Below, one piece after another: positions 19,628 through 27,572 of a DNA stretch of 64,000 nucleotides (within the stretch, counting starts at the first letter, position 1; every line of letters begins with the position of its first letter). The position numbers and the translations under genes were made by a program. Location: the NCBI RefSeq assembly GCF_003671495.1, contig NZ_RCHN01000019.1, positions 62,001 to 126,000 of the forward strand. Direction: 5' to 3'. Source of the stretch: Ketobacter sp. GTDB taxonomy: Bacteria > Pseudomonadota > Gammaproteobacteria > Pseudomonadales > Ketobacteraceae. Under the pieces are notes generated by a model. That model did no database searches, was not told the DNA's origin, and saw only the letters and a list, made by a program, of their open reading frames with translations.

Positions 19628-20232
19628 TGCTTCGAACATTATTAGGGGCGTCATTACTGGCTCTGTCGCTCTCAACCGTCGCAGAAACCCGCCAGGGGGT
19701 TCAATTTGACCATGGCTTTTTCAGTGCAGGCTATGATTGGATCGATGTGGAAGGGGCGGATTTTGATGGTACGGTGGCAGCAGAAATCGGGGCGCGCTGG
19801 ACCCTGAATGATTTGCTGTTACTCGAAGCCGGCCTGTCGGGCATTTTTGATTCACAGACAGACACCCTTGAGGACAATACCGGATCGTATCAACTCAGCA
19901 TAAACAGTTGGGACTTTCTGCTGGGGATACAGTATCGGCACTGGTTCGCTGAGCAGCTTGCCGGCTACGTTCGACTGGGGGCCTTAGTCTACAACATGGA
20001 GATCGAATTGGACGAAGCATTCTACGATCTCAAACCGGCCGGCTCTGATTCAGCCAGCGACAATGGGTTTGGTTTTTATGGTGCAGTGGGTGTCACCTAT
20101 CAGTTGAATCCGGGGTGGAGTATGAGCTCAGAGTTGTTATTCAAGCGCCGTCTGGATTTTCTGGGCGACAGCTCAAAGCCATTTGATGTGGACAGTACCG
20201 GTTTCAGTATCGGGCTTCGTCACTCGTTTTAA
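19624..20232 (+). CDS. Small outer-membrane beta-barrel protein
   Basis: 202 residues. A signal peptide (residues 1-20, cleavage near TVA/ET) is followed by alternating hydrophobic strands with glycine and aromatic girdles, about eight strands, and a C-terminal ...GLRHSF ending in Phe, the usual BAM-recognised signature. This is the build of an OmpA/OmpW-type or opacity-like 8-stranded barrel. No specific family was recognised. It begins with an ATGA overlap with the lipoprotein gene and is the last gene of the unit, ending at a strong terminator. Coupling to the lipoprotein and the polyprenyl-sugar genes suggests an envelope role together with them (inference). Confidence 0.75.
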   Translation: MMLRTLLGASLLALSLSTVAETRQGVQFDHGFFSAGYDWIDVEGADFDGTVAAEIGARWTLNDLLLLEAGLSGIFDSQTDTLEDNTGSYQLSINSWDFLLGIQYRHWFAEQLAGYVRLGALVYNMEIELDEAFYDLKPAGSDSASDNGFGFYGAVGVTYQLNPGWSMSSELLFKRRLDFLGDSSKPFDVDSTGFSIGLRHSF

Positions 20233-20237
20233 CGGCT

Positions 20238-20270
20238 AAAAAAAAAGCCCCGCAATGCGGGGCTTTTTCT
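20238..20270. terminator. Bidirectional terminator between the barrel gene and acnB
   Basis: Perfect GCCCCGC/GCGGGGC stem (20247-20253 and 20257-20263) with a 3-base loop, flanked by an A tract on the left and a T tract on the right, so it can terminate transcription from both sides. The two flanking genes are convergent. Confidence 0.95.
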
Positions 20271-20272
20271 AT

Positions 20273-22876
20273 TTACGCTTCCTGTGCTACCTGGATCTTC
20301 ACTTTGTCAGCGACTTCCTGGTATTCAGTCATCTTATCGAAGTTCAGGTAGCGGTAGATATCCGCTGCCATGCTGTCGATATCCTTCGCGTAGGCCATGT
20401 ACTCTTCTGCGGTCGGCAGCTTGCCCAAAACGGCTGCCACTGACGCCAGTTCAGCAGATCCCAGATACACATTGGCACCTTGACCCAAACGGTTGGGGAA
20501 GTTTCGGGTGGAGGTGGATACCACCGTTGTGTTGGGAGCAACCCGTGCCTGGTTACCCATGCACAGGGAGCAACCGGGCATCTCGGTACGGGCACCGGCA
20601 CGGCCGTAGATGTTGTAGTAGCCTTCTTCCATCAACTGGTGCTCGTCCATTTTGGTGGGCGGGGCCAGCCACAGGCGGGTGCTCAGTGAGCCTCCCGGTA
20701 CTTTCTCCAGGAGTTTACCCGCCGCACGGAAGTGACCGATGTTGGTCATGCAGGAACCGATGAACACTTCGTCAATCTTGTCGCCCGCCACGTCCGACAG
20801 CGTCTTGGCGTCGTCCGGATCGTTGGGGCAGCACAGGATTGGCTCTTTAATGTCATCCATGTTGATCTCGATGACTTCGGTGTACTCAGCGTCGGCATCC
20901 GCGCGCATCAGTTTCGGGTTGGCCAGCCACTCTTCCATGCCCTGAATGCGGCGCTCCAGGGTACGGGCGGAACCATAACCATTGGCAATCATCCACTTCA
21001 GCAGGGTAATGTTGGAGCGCAGGTATTCAGACACAGAATCTTCAGACAAGGTAATGGTACAACCGGCTGCAGAGCGCTCAGCAGAGGCATCGGACAGCTC
21101 GAATGCCTGTTCAACTGTCAGATCCTCCAGGCCTTCGATTTCCAGGACTCGACCGGAGAAGATGTTTTTCTTGCCCTTTTTCTCCACCGTCAGCAGGCCT
21201 GCTTTGATGGCATAAAGCGGGATGGCGTGTACCAGGTCGCGCAGGGTGATGCCCGGCTGACGCTTGCCGGTGAATTTCACCAGTACCGATTCCGGCATAT
21301 CCAGGGGCATAACACCGGTGGCAGCGGCAAAGGCCACCAGACCGGAGCCCGCCGGGAAGGAAATACCAATGGGGAAGCGGGTGTGAGAGTCACCGCCGGT
21401 ACCCACGGTATCGGGCAGCAACATTCGGTTCAGCCAGCTGTGAATGATACCGTCACCAGGGCGCAGGGAGACACCACCCCGGTTCATGATGAAGTCGGGC
21501 AGGGTGTGCTGCATCTCAACGTCCACGGGCTTGGGATATGCCGCGGTGTGACAGAACGACTGCATGGTGAGGTCAGCAGAAAAGCCCAGGCAGGCCAGGT
21601 CTTTCAGCTCGTCTCGGGTCATCGGACCAGTGGTGTCCTGAGAGCCAACAGTGGTCATTCTGGGTTCGCAATACTGGCCGGGGCGAACGCCGTCTACGCC
21701 GCAGGCTTTGCCAACCATTTTCTGGGCCAGGGTGAAACCTTTGTTGGAGGCCGCCACGGCCACCGGTGAGCGGAACAGCTCGGAGGCGCCCAGGCCGAGT
21801 GCTTCACGGGCACGATTGGTAAGGCCACGACCGATGATCAGGTTGATACGGCCGCCGGCACGGACTTCGTCCAACAGTACGTCGGATTTCAGTTCAAACT
21901 CAGAAATCACTTCATCGGTGCCGTGCTTCTTGATCTTGCCCTCATACGGGAAGATATCGACCACGTCACCCATGTTCAGGTTGGAGACGTCAGCTTCGAA
22001 GGGCAGGGCGCCGGCATCTTCCATGGTATTGAAGAAGATAGGTGCGATCTTGCTTCCGATACAGATGCCGCCCTGACGCTTGTTGGGCACGTAGGGGATG
22101 TCGTCACCAGTGAACCACAATACGGAGTTGGTGGCGGACTTACGGGAAGAGCCGGTACCAACCACATCACCCACATAGGCCACCGTGTGGCCCTTGGCTT
22201 TCAGCGCTTCAATCTGGCTGATGGGGCCGATCTCGCCGGGCTTCTCAGGCGTGATTCCGTCGCGCTCATTCTTGAGCATGGCGTTGGCATGGAGTGGAAT
22301 ATCGGGGCGCGACCATGCGTCCTGGGCAGGGGACAGATCATCGGTGTTGGTCTCGCCCGTCACTTTGAATACAGTGATGGTCATCTTTTCCGGCAACTCA
22401 GGCTTGCTGGTAAACCACTCACCATCTGCCCAGGATTGCAGTACTTTCTTGGCGTTTTCGTTACTCTTGGCCTTCTCCACCACGTCGTGGAAGGCATCAA
22501 ACACCAGCAGTGTTTTGGACAGGGCCGCTACCGCCAGATCACCCACTTCCGCGTCGTCCAGCAAATCAATCAGCGGCTCAACGTTATAGCCTCCCAGCAT
22601 GGTACCCAGCAGCTCAGTGGCTTTGCGCTTGTCCACTAACGGGGAGCTGGCTTCACCCTTGGCAACAGCAGCCAGGAATCCGGCTTTTACGTATGCAGCC
22701 TGGTCAACACCGGCAGGAATTCGATAGGTCAGCAGCTCAACCAGGAAATCCTCTTCGCCTGCTGGTGGGTTTTTGAGCAACTCCACCAGGTCTGCAGCCT
22801 GTTGTTCGTCCAAGGGCTTGGGGGGGATGCCTTGGGCGGCGCGTTCTTCTACATGTTTGCGATAAGCTTCGAGCAC
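20273..22876 (-). CDS. acnB: Aconitate hydratase B
   Basis: 867 residues, the AcnB length. It interconverts citrate and isocitrate (also 2-methylisocitrate) in the TCA cycle with a [4Fe-4S] cluster. Cluster cysteines are in [10 protein letters not shown] and in [12 protein letters not shown] near the C-terminus. The N-terminal HEAT-like domain typical of AcnB comes first ([12 protein letters not shown]), which separates it from AcnA. The start is GTG, with AGAGAGG upstream. The 227-base leader region holds a TATAAT promoter. Single gene between the shared terminator and the lipid A acyltransferase gene. Confidence 0.98.
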   Translation of the reverse strand: MLEAYRKHVEERAAQGIPPKPLDEQQAADLVELLKNPPAGEEDFLVELLTYRIPAGVDQAAYVKAGFLAAVAKGEASSPLVDKRKATELLGTMLGGYNVEPLIDLLDDAEVGDLAVAALSKTLLVFDAFHDVVEKAKSNENAKKVLQSWADGEWFTSKPELPEKMTITVFKVTGETNTDDLSPAQDAWSRPDIPLHANAMLKNERDGITPEKPGEIGPISQIEALKAKGHTVAYVGDVVGTGSSRKSATNSVLWFTGDDIPYVPNKRQGGICIGSKIAPIFFNTMEDAGALPFEADVSNLNMGDVVDIFPYEGKIKKHGTDEVISEFELKSDVLLDEVRAGGRINLIIGRGLTNRAREALGLGASELFRSPVAVAASNKGFTLAQKMVGKACGVDGVRPGQYCEPRMTTVGSQDTTGPMTRDELKDLACLGFSADLTMQSFCHTAAYPKPVDVEMQHTLPDFIMNRGGVSLRPGDGIIHSWLNRMLLPDTVGTGGDSHTRFPIGISFPAGSGLVAFAAATGVMPLDMPESVLVKFTGKRQPGITLRDLVHAIPLYAIKAGLLTVEKKGKKNIFSGRVLEIEGLEDLTVEQAFELSDASAERSAAGCTITLSEDSVSEYLRSNITLLKWMIANGYGSARTLERRIQGMEEWLANPKLMRADADAEYTEVIEINMDDIKEPILCCPNDPDDAKTLSDVAGDKIDEVFIGSCMTNIGHFRAAGKLLEKVPGGSLSTRLWLAPPTKMDEHQLMEEGYYNIYGRAGARTEMPGCSLCMGNQARVAPNTTVVSTSTRNFPNRLGQGANVYLGSAELASVAAVLGKLPTAEEYMAYAKDIDSMAADIYRYLNFDKMTEYQEVADKVKIQVAQEA

Positions 22877-22985
22877 GGTATGACCTCTCTACAGTGTGAC
22901 TTCGATTGCGGTGGGCCGGTTTTGCCAGCCAGCGGGTGCCCGCCAATGTAAGGCGAGCGAGCGATCTCGAAAATTTAGCGCGCGA

Positions 22986-22994
22986 ATTATACCA
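22986..22994 (-). promoter_or_regulatory. Extended -10 promoter for acnB
   Basis: On the minus strand the sequence reads TTGGTATAAT: a perfect TATAAT (22986-22991) preceded by TG-N, followed by a GCGCGC discriminator. The -35 region (CTGTAA at 17 bases) is weak, which suits an extended -10 promoter. It lies 110 bases from the GTG start, leaving a leader that could hold further control. Confidence 0.6.
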
Positions 22995-23103
22995 AACTTC
23001 AAACGGGTTTACAGTAACCTATTCGTGCCACGGTCATTCAGAATCTTTATGCAAGTTATTGATTTATTGAATGTTGCAGTCGTTGTGCCGGTCGACCTGC
23101 CAG

Positions 23104-24048
23104 TCATTTGTATGGTCGTGGTTGATTATCGGGGCGCCGCTTGAAGCGTTTGTACTCCCATTGGTACTGTTTCGGGTCGCGCAAAATGATGCGTTCGACA
23201 CATCGGTTCATGGCCGCGGCTGAAACTTCGATATCATCGGAATAGAAATCCGCATCCACCGGCTCATAGAACACATGGAAAGTCTTACCATCCGGATTGC
23301 GTTGACAGCCAAAGCCCATTGCCACGGAGCCAGTGTCGTTAGTGAGCTTGCTCACCAGGCGTGGCGTGAGTGCGGTAACGCCGAAAAAAGGCACCCACAC
23401 GCCGCTTTTCAGGGTTGGCTCCTGATCCGGGAGTACCCCGGTCGCCTTGCCTTTCGGAAGAGCCTTGAACAGGGCGACCACCCCCCGCTTATCGGCGGTG
23501 ACCATCTCAGTGTTTTGGGAGCGGGCTCGATATATCAGCTGGTCGAGGGCAGGGGATTCCACCGCTTTATACATGGCCAGCAAATCACACTTTCTCGCCA
23601 TGTAGAAGTTGGACAATTCCCAATTACCAAAATGGGGCACGATAAACACGATGCCTTTATGGCTGGCAAGGGCATCGTCGAGGATCTTTTCGTTCTCAGC
23701 GTGGGTGATCAGGGGTAGCAGCTTGTCTGCAGGCTGGCTCCAGGTGGCAGCGATTTCCAGAGCGGTGCGTGTAGTTTCCCGGATGGACTGTTTGGCGAGA
23801 GCAAGTCTTTCCTGTGGGCTTTTGTCCGGAAAGCACATTTCCAGGTTAACCAGGGTGACCTTTCTGGCACCGGGGGCGGCGTACCAAGCCAGCCGACCGA
23901 GGAAGTCACCAATTGTGCCCAATAACCACAGGGGTAGCTTGCCCAATACGATAATGGCAGCGGCCAGAAGCTTACCACCCACGTCACTGCCCGGCGCCTG
24001 GGGCTGAGATTGTCTTTCCACCTGAGTGCTGGCCCTCGATAAAATCAT
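23104..24048 (-). CDS. LpxL/LpxM (HtrB/MsbB) family lipid A acyltransferase
   Basis: 314 residues. A membrane-anchored N-terminus is followed by the acyltransferase core with the HX4E motif in PHFGNWEL; the LPDQEPTLKSGVWVPFFG segment is also characteristic. These enzymes add a secondary (acyloxyacyl) chain to the lipid A precursor from acyl-ACP at the inner membrane. Which position it acylates cannot be read from the sequence. I chose the ATG at 24048, giving the family N-terminus; the frame continues open to 24240 but that extension would run into the divergent miaE gene. No clear ribosome site for this start, so an internal start is possible. Confidence 0.85.
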   Translation of the reverse strand: MILSRASTQVERQSQPQAPGSDVGGKLLAAAIIVLGKLPLWLLGTIGDFLGRLAWYAAPGARKVTLVNLEMCFPDKSPQERLALAKQSIRETTRTALEIAATWSQPADKLLPLITHAENEKILDDALASHKGIVFIVPHFGNWELSNFYMARKCDLLAMYKAVESPALDQLIYRARSQNTEMVTADKRGVVALFKALPKGKATGVLPDQEPTLKSGVWVPFFGVTALTPRLVSKLTNDTGSVAMGFGCQRNPDGKTFHVFYEPVDADFYSDDIEVSAAAMNRCVERIILRDPKQYQWEYKRFKRRPDNQPRPYK

Positions 24049-24071
24049 TGGGCCATAGAATAGGATAAAAA

Positions 24072-24100
24072 TCGATTTCGCACTATGGTGTACGTATAAT
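24072..24100 (+). promoter_or_regulatory. Candidate promoter for miaE
   Basis: Perfect -10 TATAAT at 24095-24100, 33 bases before the miaE ATG; the -35 (TCGATT at 24072-24077, 17-base spacer) is weak. It lies in the 84-base divergent region shared with the lipid A acyltransferase gene. Confidence 0.5.
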
Positions 24101-24132
24101 CCCGTTTTTTGTTGCTCCAGAGATAGGTGAAC

Positions 24133-24750
24133 ATGGCTGAAATGAGTGAAGTGAGGGCGTTTCTGGGATGTGGAACGCCCTCCCAATGGATTGACGCGGC
24201 GCTGGCCAACCTGCCTGTTTTGCTCATTGACCATGCTCACTGCGAGAAGAAGGCAGCATCTACGGCTTTAAATCTGTTGTTCCGTTATGTGGATCGGCGC
24301 AGTTTGCTTGCCAAGCTGTCACAGCTGGCCCGAGAAGAGTTACTGCACTTTGAGCAGGTGTTGGAACTGATGGAAAAGCACGGTGTGCAGTATGATCATC
24401 TCTCGCCTTCCCGGTATGCCATGGGGCTGCGCAAGCATATTCGTCAAACCGAGCCGCAGAAACTGGTGGACACCTTGATCATCGGCGCCTTTATCGAGGC
24501 TCGATCCTGCGAGCGGTTCGAGGCATTGGCACCGCGCCTGCTGGAGAATCCGGAAACTCAGGACATCGGTAAGTACTATCAGTTTCTCCTGAAATCAGAA
24601 AGTCGCCACTTCGAAGACTATCTGGCGCTTGCCCGGGAATATTCACCAGACACAATAGATGAGCGGGTCAATACCTTTCGGGAAATCGAACGCGAGCTGA
24701 TTGAGTCTGTGGATCAAGAATTACGTTTTCACAGCGGAATCCCCTCATAG
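24133..24750 (+). CDS. miaE: tRNA 2-methylthio-N6-isopentenyladenosine(37) hydroxylase MiaE
   Basis: 205 residues, ferritin-like diiron four-helix bundle. MiaE hydroxylates the isopentenyl side chain of ms2i6A37 in tRNAs reading U-starting codons, using oxygen. The iron ligands are the spaced Glu/His of LIDHAHCEKKAA, REELLHFEQVLE, FIEARSCERF and SESRHFEDYL. I chose the ATG at 24133: AGGTGA lies just upstream, while a GTG at 24127 would fall inside that ribosome site. Transcribed divergently from the lipid A acyltransferase gene and convergent with lpxH. Confidence 0.95.
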   Translation: MAEMSEVRAFLGCGTPSQWIDAALANLPVLLIDHAHCEKKAASTALNLLFRYVDRRSLLAKLSQLAREELLHFEQVLELMEKHGVQYDHLSPSRYAMGLRKHIRQTEPQKLVDTLIIGAFIEARSCERFEALAPRLLENPETQDIGKYYQFLLKSESRHFEDYLALAREYSPDTIDERVNTFREIERELIESVDQELRFHSGIPS

Positions 24751-24777
24751 CGCCAGGCAGGATGCCCGGCCCCATAT

Positions 24778-25515
24778 TCAGGTGAGCTGATCGGGAAAAT
24801 CAAAACTCCTGAGGTCCAGTCTGTTTTCCTCCGCCAGCAGATACCAGCCTTTGGTGTGCCAGTCACCCAACACGACGCGTTCACAGCGGGAGTTTTCCAG
24901 TTCCACTTGGTGCCGAGCAGGCCGATGGGTGTGGCCATGAATGAACAGCGGCACCTGATAGTGGGAGCATACCCGTTCAACTTCCTCCGGATTGACATCC
25001 AGGATCTCATAGCTTTTGTCTTTTGCGTCAGCCTGGCTTTGCGAGCGGGCCTGTTTTCCAAAGGCAATGCGGTCAGCCAGCGGTTTGGATAAAAATGCCG
25101 CCTGCCATTCGGGGTTGCGCACCATCTTGCGGAAGTCCATGTACAGGACGTCATCAGTGCACAGCGTGTCACCGTGCATCAGCAGAGCGGGGTGGCCTGC
25201 AATGTCGGTGAAGTAGGGCTCATGGATCAATTGCGCTCCACAGGCTTCGGCATATTGATCGCCGATCAGGAAGTCTCGATTCCCGTGCATGATGTACACT
25301 GCAGCCCCTGCCTGAGAAAACTGGTGCAGCCTCTTGGCAACCTCGGTTGCGGTGGCGGTCAGCGCATCGTCCCCTAGCCAGATTTCAAAAAAATCCCCCA
25401 GTATGAAGAGCTGGTCCAGTTTGCCCTCGAAGCGATCCAGCAGATGGAAAAACGCCCGGGTAATGTCCGGGCGCTGATCTTCAAGGTGTAAATCTGAAAT
25501 CAGTAGAGTCCGCAT
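24778..25515 (-). CDS. lpxH: UDP-2,3-diacylglucosamine diphosphatase LpxH
   Basis: 245 residues, metallophosphoesterase. LpxH hydrolyses UDP-2,3-diacylglucosamine to lipid X and UMP, the fourth step of lipid A synthesis, at the inner membrane surface. The dinuclear manganese ligands are in ISDLHL, ILGDFFEIWLGDD, MHGNRDFL and the C-terminal HGHTHRPA. Two bases separate its start from the end of ppiB, so ppiB-lpxH form an operon, as in P. aeruginosa. With the acyltransferase at 23104-24048 it makes a small lipid A neighbourhood. Confidence 0.97.
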   Translation of the reverse strand: MRTLLISDLHLEDQRPDITRAFFHLLDRFEGKLDQLFILGDFFEIWLGDDALTATATEVAKRLHQFSQAGAAVYIMHGNRDFLIGDQYAEACGAQLIHEPYFTDIAGHPALLMHGDTLCTDDVLYMDFRKMVRNPEWQAAFLSKPLADRIAFGKQARSQSQADAKDKSYEILDVNPEEVERVCSHYQVPLFIHGHTHRPARHQVELENSRCERVVLGDWHTKGWYLLAEENRLDLRSFDFPDQLT

Positions 25516-25517
25516 CC

Positions 25518-26027
25518 TTACTCTGATACCACTTCAGCGGTTTCAATGATGACAGGTTCCATGGGGACGTCCTGGTGGAAGCCGTGACGGCCGGTTTTTA
25601 CCGCTTTGATCTGGTCTACTACGTCCATGCCGTCCACGACCTTGCCGAATACCGCGTATCCCCACCCCTGCATGCTTTCACCAGAGAAGTTCAGGAAATC
25701 ATTGTCTTTGACATTGATAAAGAATTGCGCGGATGCAGAGTGCGGGTCCTGGGTGCGGGCCATGGCGATGGTGCCTGCATCGTTTTTCAGGCCATTATTG
25801 GCTTCGTTTTTGATGGGGTCCTTGGTGGGCTTCTGTTGCATGTCTTTATCAAAGCCGCCGCCCTGAATCATGAATCCATCGATCACCCGGTGGAAGACCG
25901 TGCCGTTGTAATGGCCATCATTCACATAACTCACAAAGTTTTCCACGGTAACGGGCGCTTTTGCTTTATTCAGTTCGAGTTTGATGTCGCCCATGCTGGT
26001 GTGAAGAATAACGAGAATTGCTTCCAT
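25518..26027 (-). CDS. ppiB: Cytoplasmic cyclophilin-type peptidyl-prolyl isomerase
   Basis: 169 residues with no signal peptide, so cytoplasmic (PpiB rather than PpiA). Cyclophilin core motifs are visible: [13 protein letters not shown] (catalytic Arg), [10 protein letters not shown] and [15 protein letters not shown]. It accelerates proline isomerisation in folding proteins. I chose the ATG near 26027, with an AGGAC about seven bases upstream; the frame is open further upstream to a TTG at 26165, but that extension runs into folD and is unlike the family. Downstream gene lpxH follows after 2 bases; folD lies 44 bases upstream. Confidence 0.95.
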   Translation of the reverse strand: MEAILVILHTSMGDIKLELNKAKAPVTVENFVSYVNDGHYNGTVFHRVIDGFMIQGGGFDKDMQQKPTKDPIKNEANNGLKNDAGTIAMARTQDPHSASAQFFINVKDNDFLNFSGESMQGWGYAVFGKVVDGMDVVDQIKAVKTGRHGFHQDVPMEPVIIETAEVVSE

Positions 26028-26071
26028 TGGTTTGTCCTGTGGTTTTGTGTTTGTTGAAAGAAAAAAGTGCG

Positions 26072-26926
26072 TTAAGGGTGCAGATCCTGTGCGGCAATCA
26101 GCGTGTTTTCCAATAGGGTTGCGACCGTCAGTGGACCAACTCCACCGGGAACCGGGGTGATCCAAGCAGCCCGTTCCAGAGCGGGGCCAAATTCCACGTC
26201 ACCCCTTAGTTTGCCATCGTCGCAGCGGTTAATGCCCACGTCTATAACGATTGCACCGGGCTTGATCCAGTCTCCCGGGATGAATTCCGCTTTGCCCACC
26301 GCCACCACCAGCAAATCGGCCCGTGCCACGTGTTGCTGAAGGTGTTTGGTGAAGCGGTGGCAGGTGGTGACCGTGCACCCCGCCAACAGAAGCTCAAGGG
26401 TCATCGGTCTGCCAACAATATTGGATGCCCCCACAATAACCGCTTCCAGGCCATGAAGCGGCACCTGGGTGGACTCAATCAGCCGCATGATGCCTTTTGG
26501 TGTGCATGGGCGGAGCAGGGGGATGCGTTGTACCAGTCGCCCCATATTATAAGGGTGAAAGCCATCTACATCCTTGTCGGGGCGAATGGCGTTGATGACT
26601 GCCTTGTCGTCCAGATGAGAAGGGAGGGGCAGTTGCACCAGAATCCCGTCAATCTCCGGGTCATTGTTGAGCGTTGCCACCAGATCGTTGAGCGCTTCCT
26701 GTGTGGTGTCGGCAGGCAGGTCAAATGAGCGTGAGAGGAAGCCGACTTCCTCGCAAGACTGGCGTTTTTTATTGACATAAACGGCTGAAGCAGCGTCATT
26801 ACCCACCAGAATCACCGCCAGCCCGGGAGCCCGTTTGCCATCCTGCAGGCGCTTGGCAACAGCGTGTTTGATTTCAGCCTTGAGGCCGGCGGCAATGGCA
26901 GTGCCATCAATGATGTTCGCGGTCAT
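26072..26926 (-). CDS. folD: Methylenetetrahydrofolate dehydrogenase/cyclohydrolase FolD
   Basis: 284 residues. FolD converts 5,10-methylene-THF to 10-formyl-THF in two steps with NADP. Signature sequences: the catalytic Lys/Tyr region [13 protein letters not shown], the QLPLPSHL motif, [13 protein letters not shown], and the Rossmann [10 protein letters not shown] loop; the C-terminal [13 protein letters not shown] is the FolD signature. Upstream lies a TATAAT -10 and, further, the divergent tRNA operon. In pseudomonads folD is likewise separated by tRNA genes from tig. Confidence 0.97.
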   Translation of the reverse strand: MTANIIDGTAIAAGLKAEIKHAVAKRLQDGKRAPGLAVILVGNDAASAVYVNKKRQSCEEVGFLSRSFDLPADTTQEALNDLVATLNNDPEIDGILVQLPLPSHLDDKAVINAIRPDKDVDGFHPYNMGRLVQRIPLLRPCTPKGIMRLIESTQVPLHGLEAVIVGASNIVGRPMTLELLLAGCTVTTCHRFTKHLQQHVARADLLVVAVGKAEFIPGDWIKPGAIVIDVGINRCDDGKLRGDVEFGPALERAAWITPVPGGVGPLTVATLLENTLIAAQDLHP

Positions 26927-26998
26927 AGGTTACGTTCAGATTCCAGGCAAAATATTAGGTGCAAATCGAGGGCTCTTTCTCAGGCGCGGTATTGTCTC

Positions 26999-27004
26999 AT
27001 TATA
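26999..27004 (-). promoter_or_regulatory. -10 element of the folD promoter
   Basis: TATAAT on the minus strand (context CAGGTATAATGAGAC), 73 bases before the folD ATG. No good -35 is visible at 16-18 bases, so an activator or a longer AT-poor upstream region may be involved. Confidence 0.4.
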
Positions 27005-27065
27005 CCTGTGCTGGGGTAAAGATCCGGCATCAAGAGGTTGATCTCATTGAATTTTATGAAAGTGT

Positions 27066-27094
27066 TTGACGAGCCCCCGGCGGATGTATATCAT
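27066..27094 (+). promoter_or_regulatory. Promoter of the Pro-Arg-His tRNA operon
   Basis: TTGACG (27066-27071), a 17-base spacer, and TATCAT (27089-27094), followed by the GC-rich discriminator GCGGCCC. Near-consensus boxes plus a GC-rich discriminator are what is expected of a stable-RNA promoter under stringent (ppGpp/DksA) control. The first tRNA begins 30 bases downstream of the -10. Confidence 0.75.
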
Positions 27095-27124
27095 GCGGCC
27101 CTCTTCACCGGTGTGGTGGGAGAA

Positions 27125-27201
27125 CGGGGCATAGCGCAGTCTGGTAGCGCGCCTGCTTTGGGAGCAGGATGTCGGGGGTTCGAATCCCTCTGCCCCGACC
27201 A
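27125..27201 (+). tRNA. tRNA-Pro (anticodon TGG)
   Basis: 77 bases including an encoded CCA end. Acceptor arm CGGGGCA pairs with TGCCCCG; anticodon arm CCTGC-TTTGGGA-GCAGG gives anticodon TGG; T arm GGGGGTTCGAATCCCTC is intact. First gene of a three-tRNA operon. Confidence 0.97.
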
Positions 27202-27246
27202 GAATGATCAATAAAATCAGATGATTAGCAGTGTGCTCGGGTTATT

Positions 27247-27323
27247 GCGCTCGTAGCTCAACCGGATAGAGCATCGGCCTTCTAAGCCGGCGGTTGCAGG
27301 TTCGAGTCCTGCCGGGCGCGCCA
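27247..27323 (+). tRNA. tRNA-Arg (anticodon TCT)
   Basis: 77 bases with encoded CCA. Acceptor arm GCGCTCG pairs with CGGGCGC (one G-T pair); anticodon loop CTTCTAA gives TCT, reading AGA/AGG. T arm GCAGGTTCGAGTCCTGC is perfect. 45 bases after tRNA-Pro, no promoter of its own seen. Confidence 0.97.
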
Positions 27324-27383
27324 GCCTCTTCATCTGAACGATCAAAACCGGTAAAGTAGCCGGGTTTGTACAGCGGTTTGCTG

Positions 27384-27459
27384 GTGGGCGTAGCTCAGTT
27401 GGTAGAGCCCCGGATTGTGATTCCGGTCGTCGTGGGTTCAAGTCCCATCGTCCACCCCA
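27384..27459 (+). tRNA. tRNA-His (anticodon GTG)
   Basis: 76 bases with encoded CCA; an extra G at 27383 can serve as the G-1 that is specific to histidine tRNA and pairs with C73. Anticodon arm CCGGA-TTGTGAT-TCCGG gives GTG. Last tRNA of the operon; a terminator follows at 27504-27543. Confidence 0.97.
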
Positions 27460-27503
27460 TTATTCCTGAATGCTGTAATTCAGCGTAAGGGGCCAAAATC
27501 GAG

Positions 27504-27543
27504 ACCGGTAATGTCCTGGGGATATTGCCGGTTTCTTGTTTTA
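27504..27543 (+). terminator. Terminator of the tRNA operon
   Basis: Stem ACCGGTAAT (27504-27512) with ATTGCCGGT (27524-27532), nine pairs with one G-T, loop of 11, followed by the T-rich TTCTTGTTTT. It lies between tRNA-His and tig, so tig either has its own promoter or depends on read-through. Confidence 0.7.
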
Positions 27544-27572
27544 AGAGCACACAACCGAAAGGTGACGTAACT

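Noticed and set aside
20732..21769. 345-residue open frame on the + strand
   Set aside because: Lies entirely opposite acnB, which has clear family motifs; the translation shows no recognisable domain, so it is a shadow frame.
24049..24240. N-terminal extension of the lipid A acyltransferase
   Set aside because: It would overlap the divergent miaE gene by more than 100 bases and has no family similarity.
27217..27441. Minus-strand open frame across the tRNA genes
   Set aside because: Covers tRNA-Arg and most of tRNA-His in antisense; not a coding gene.
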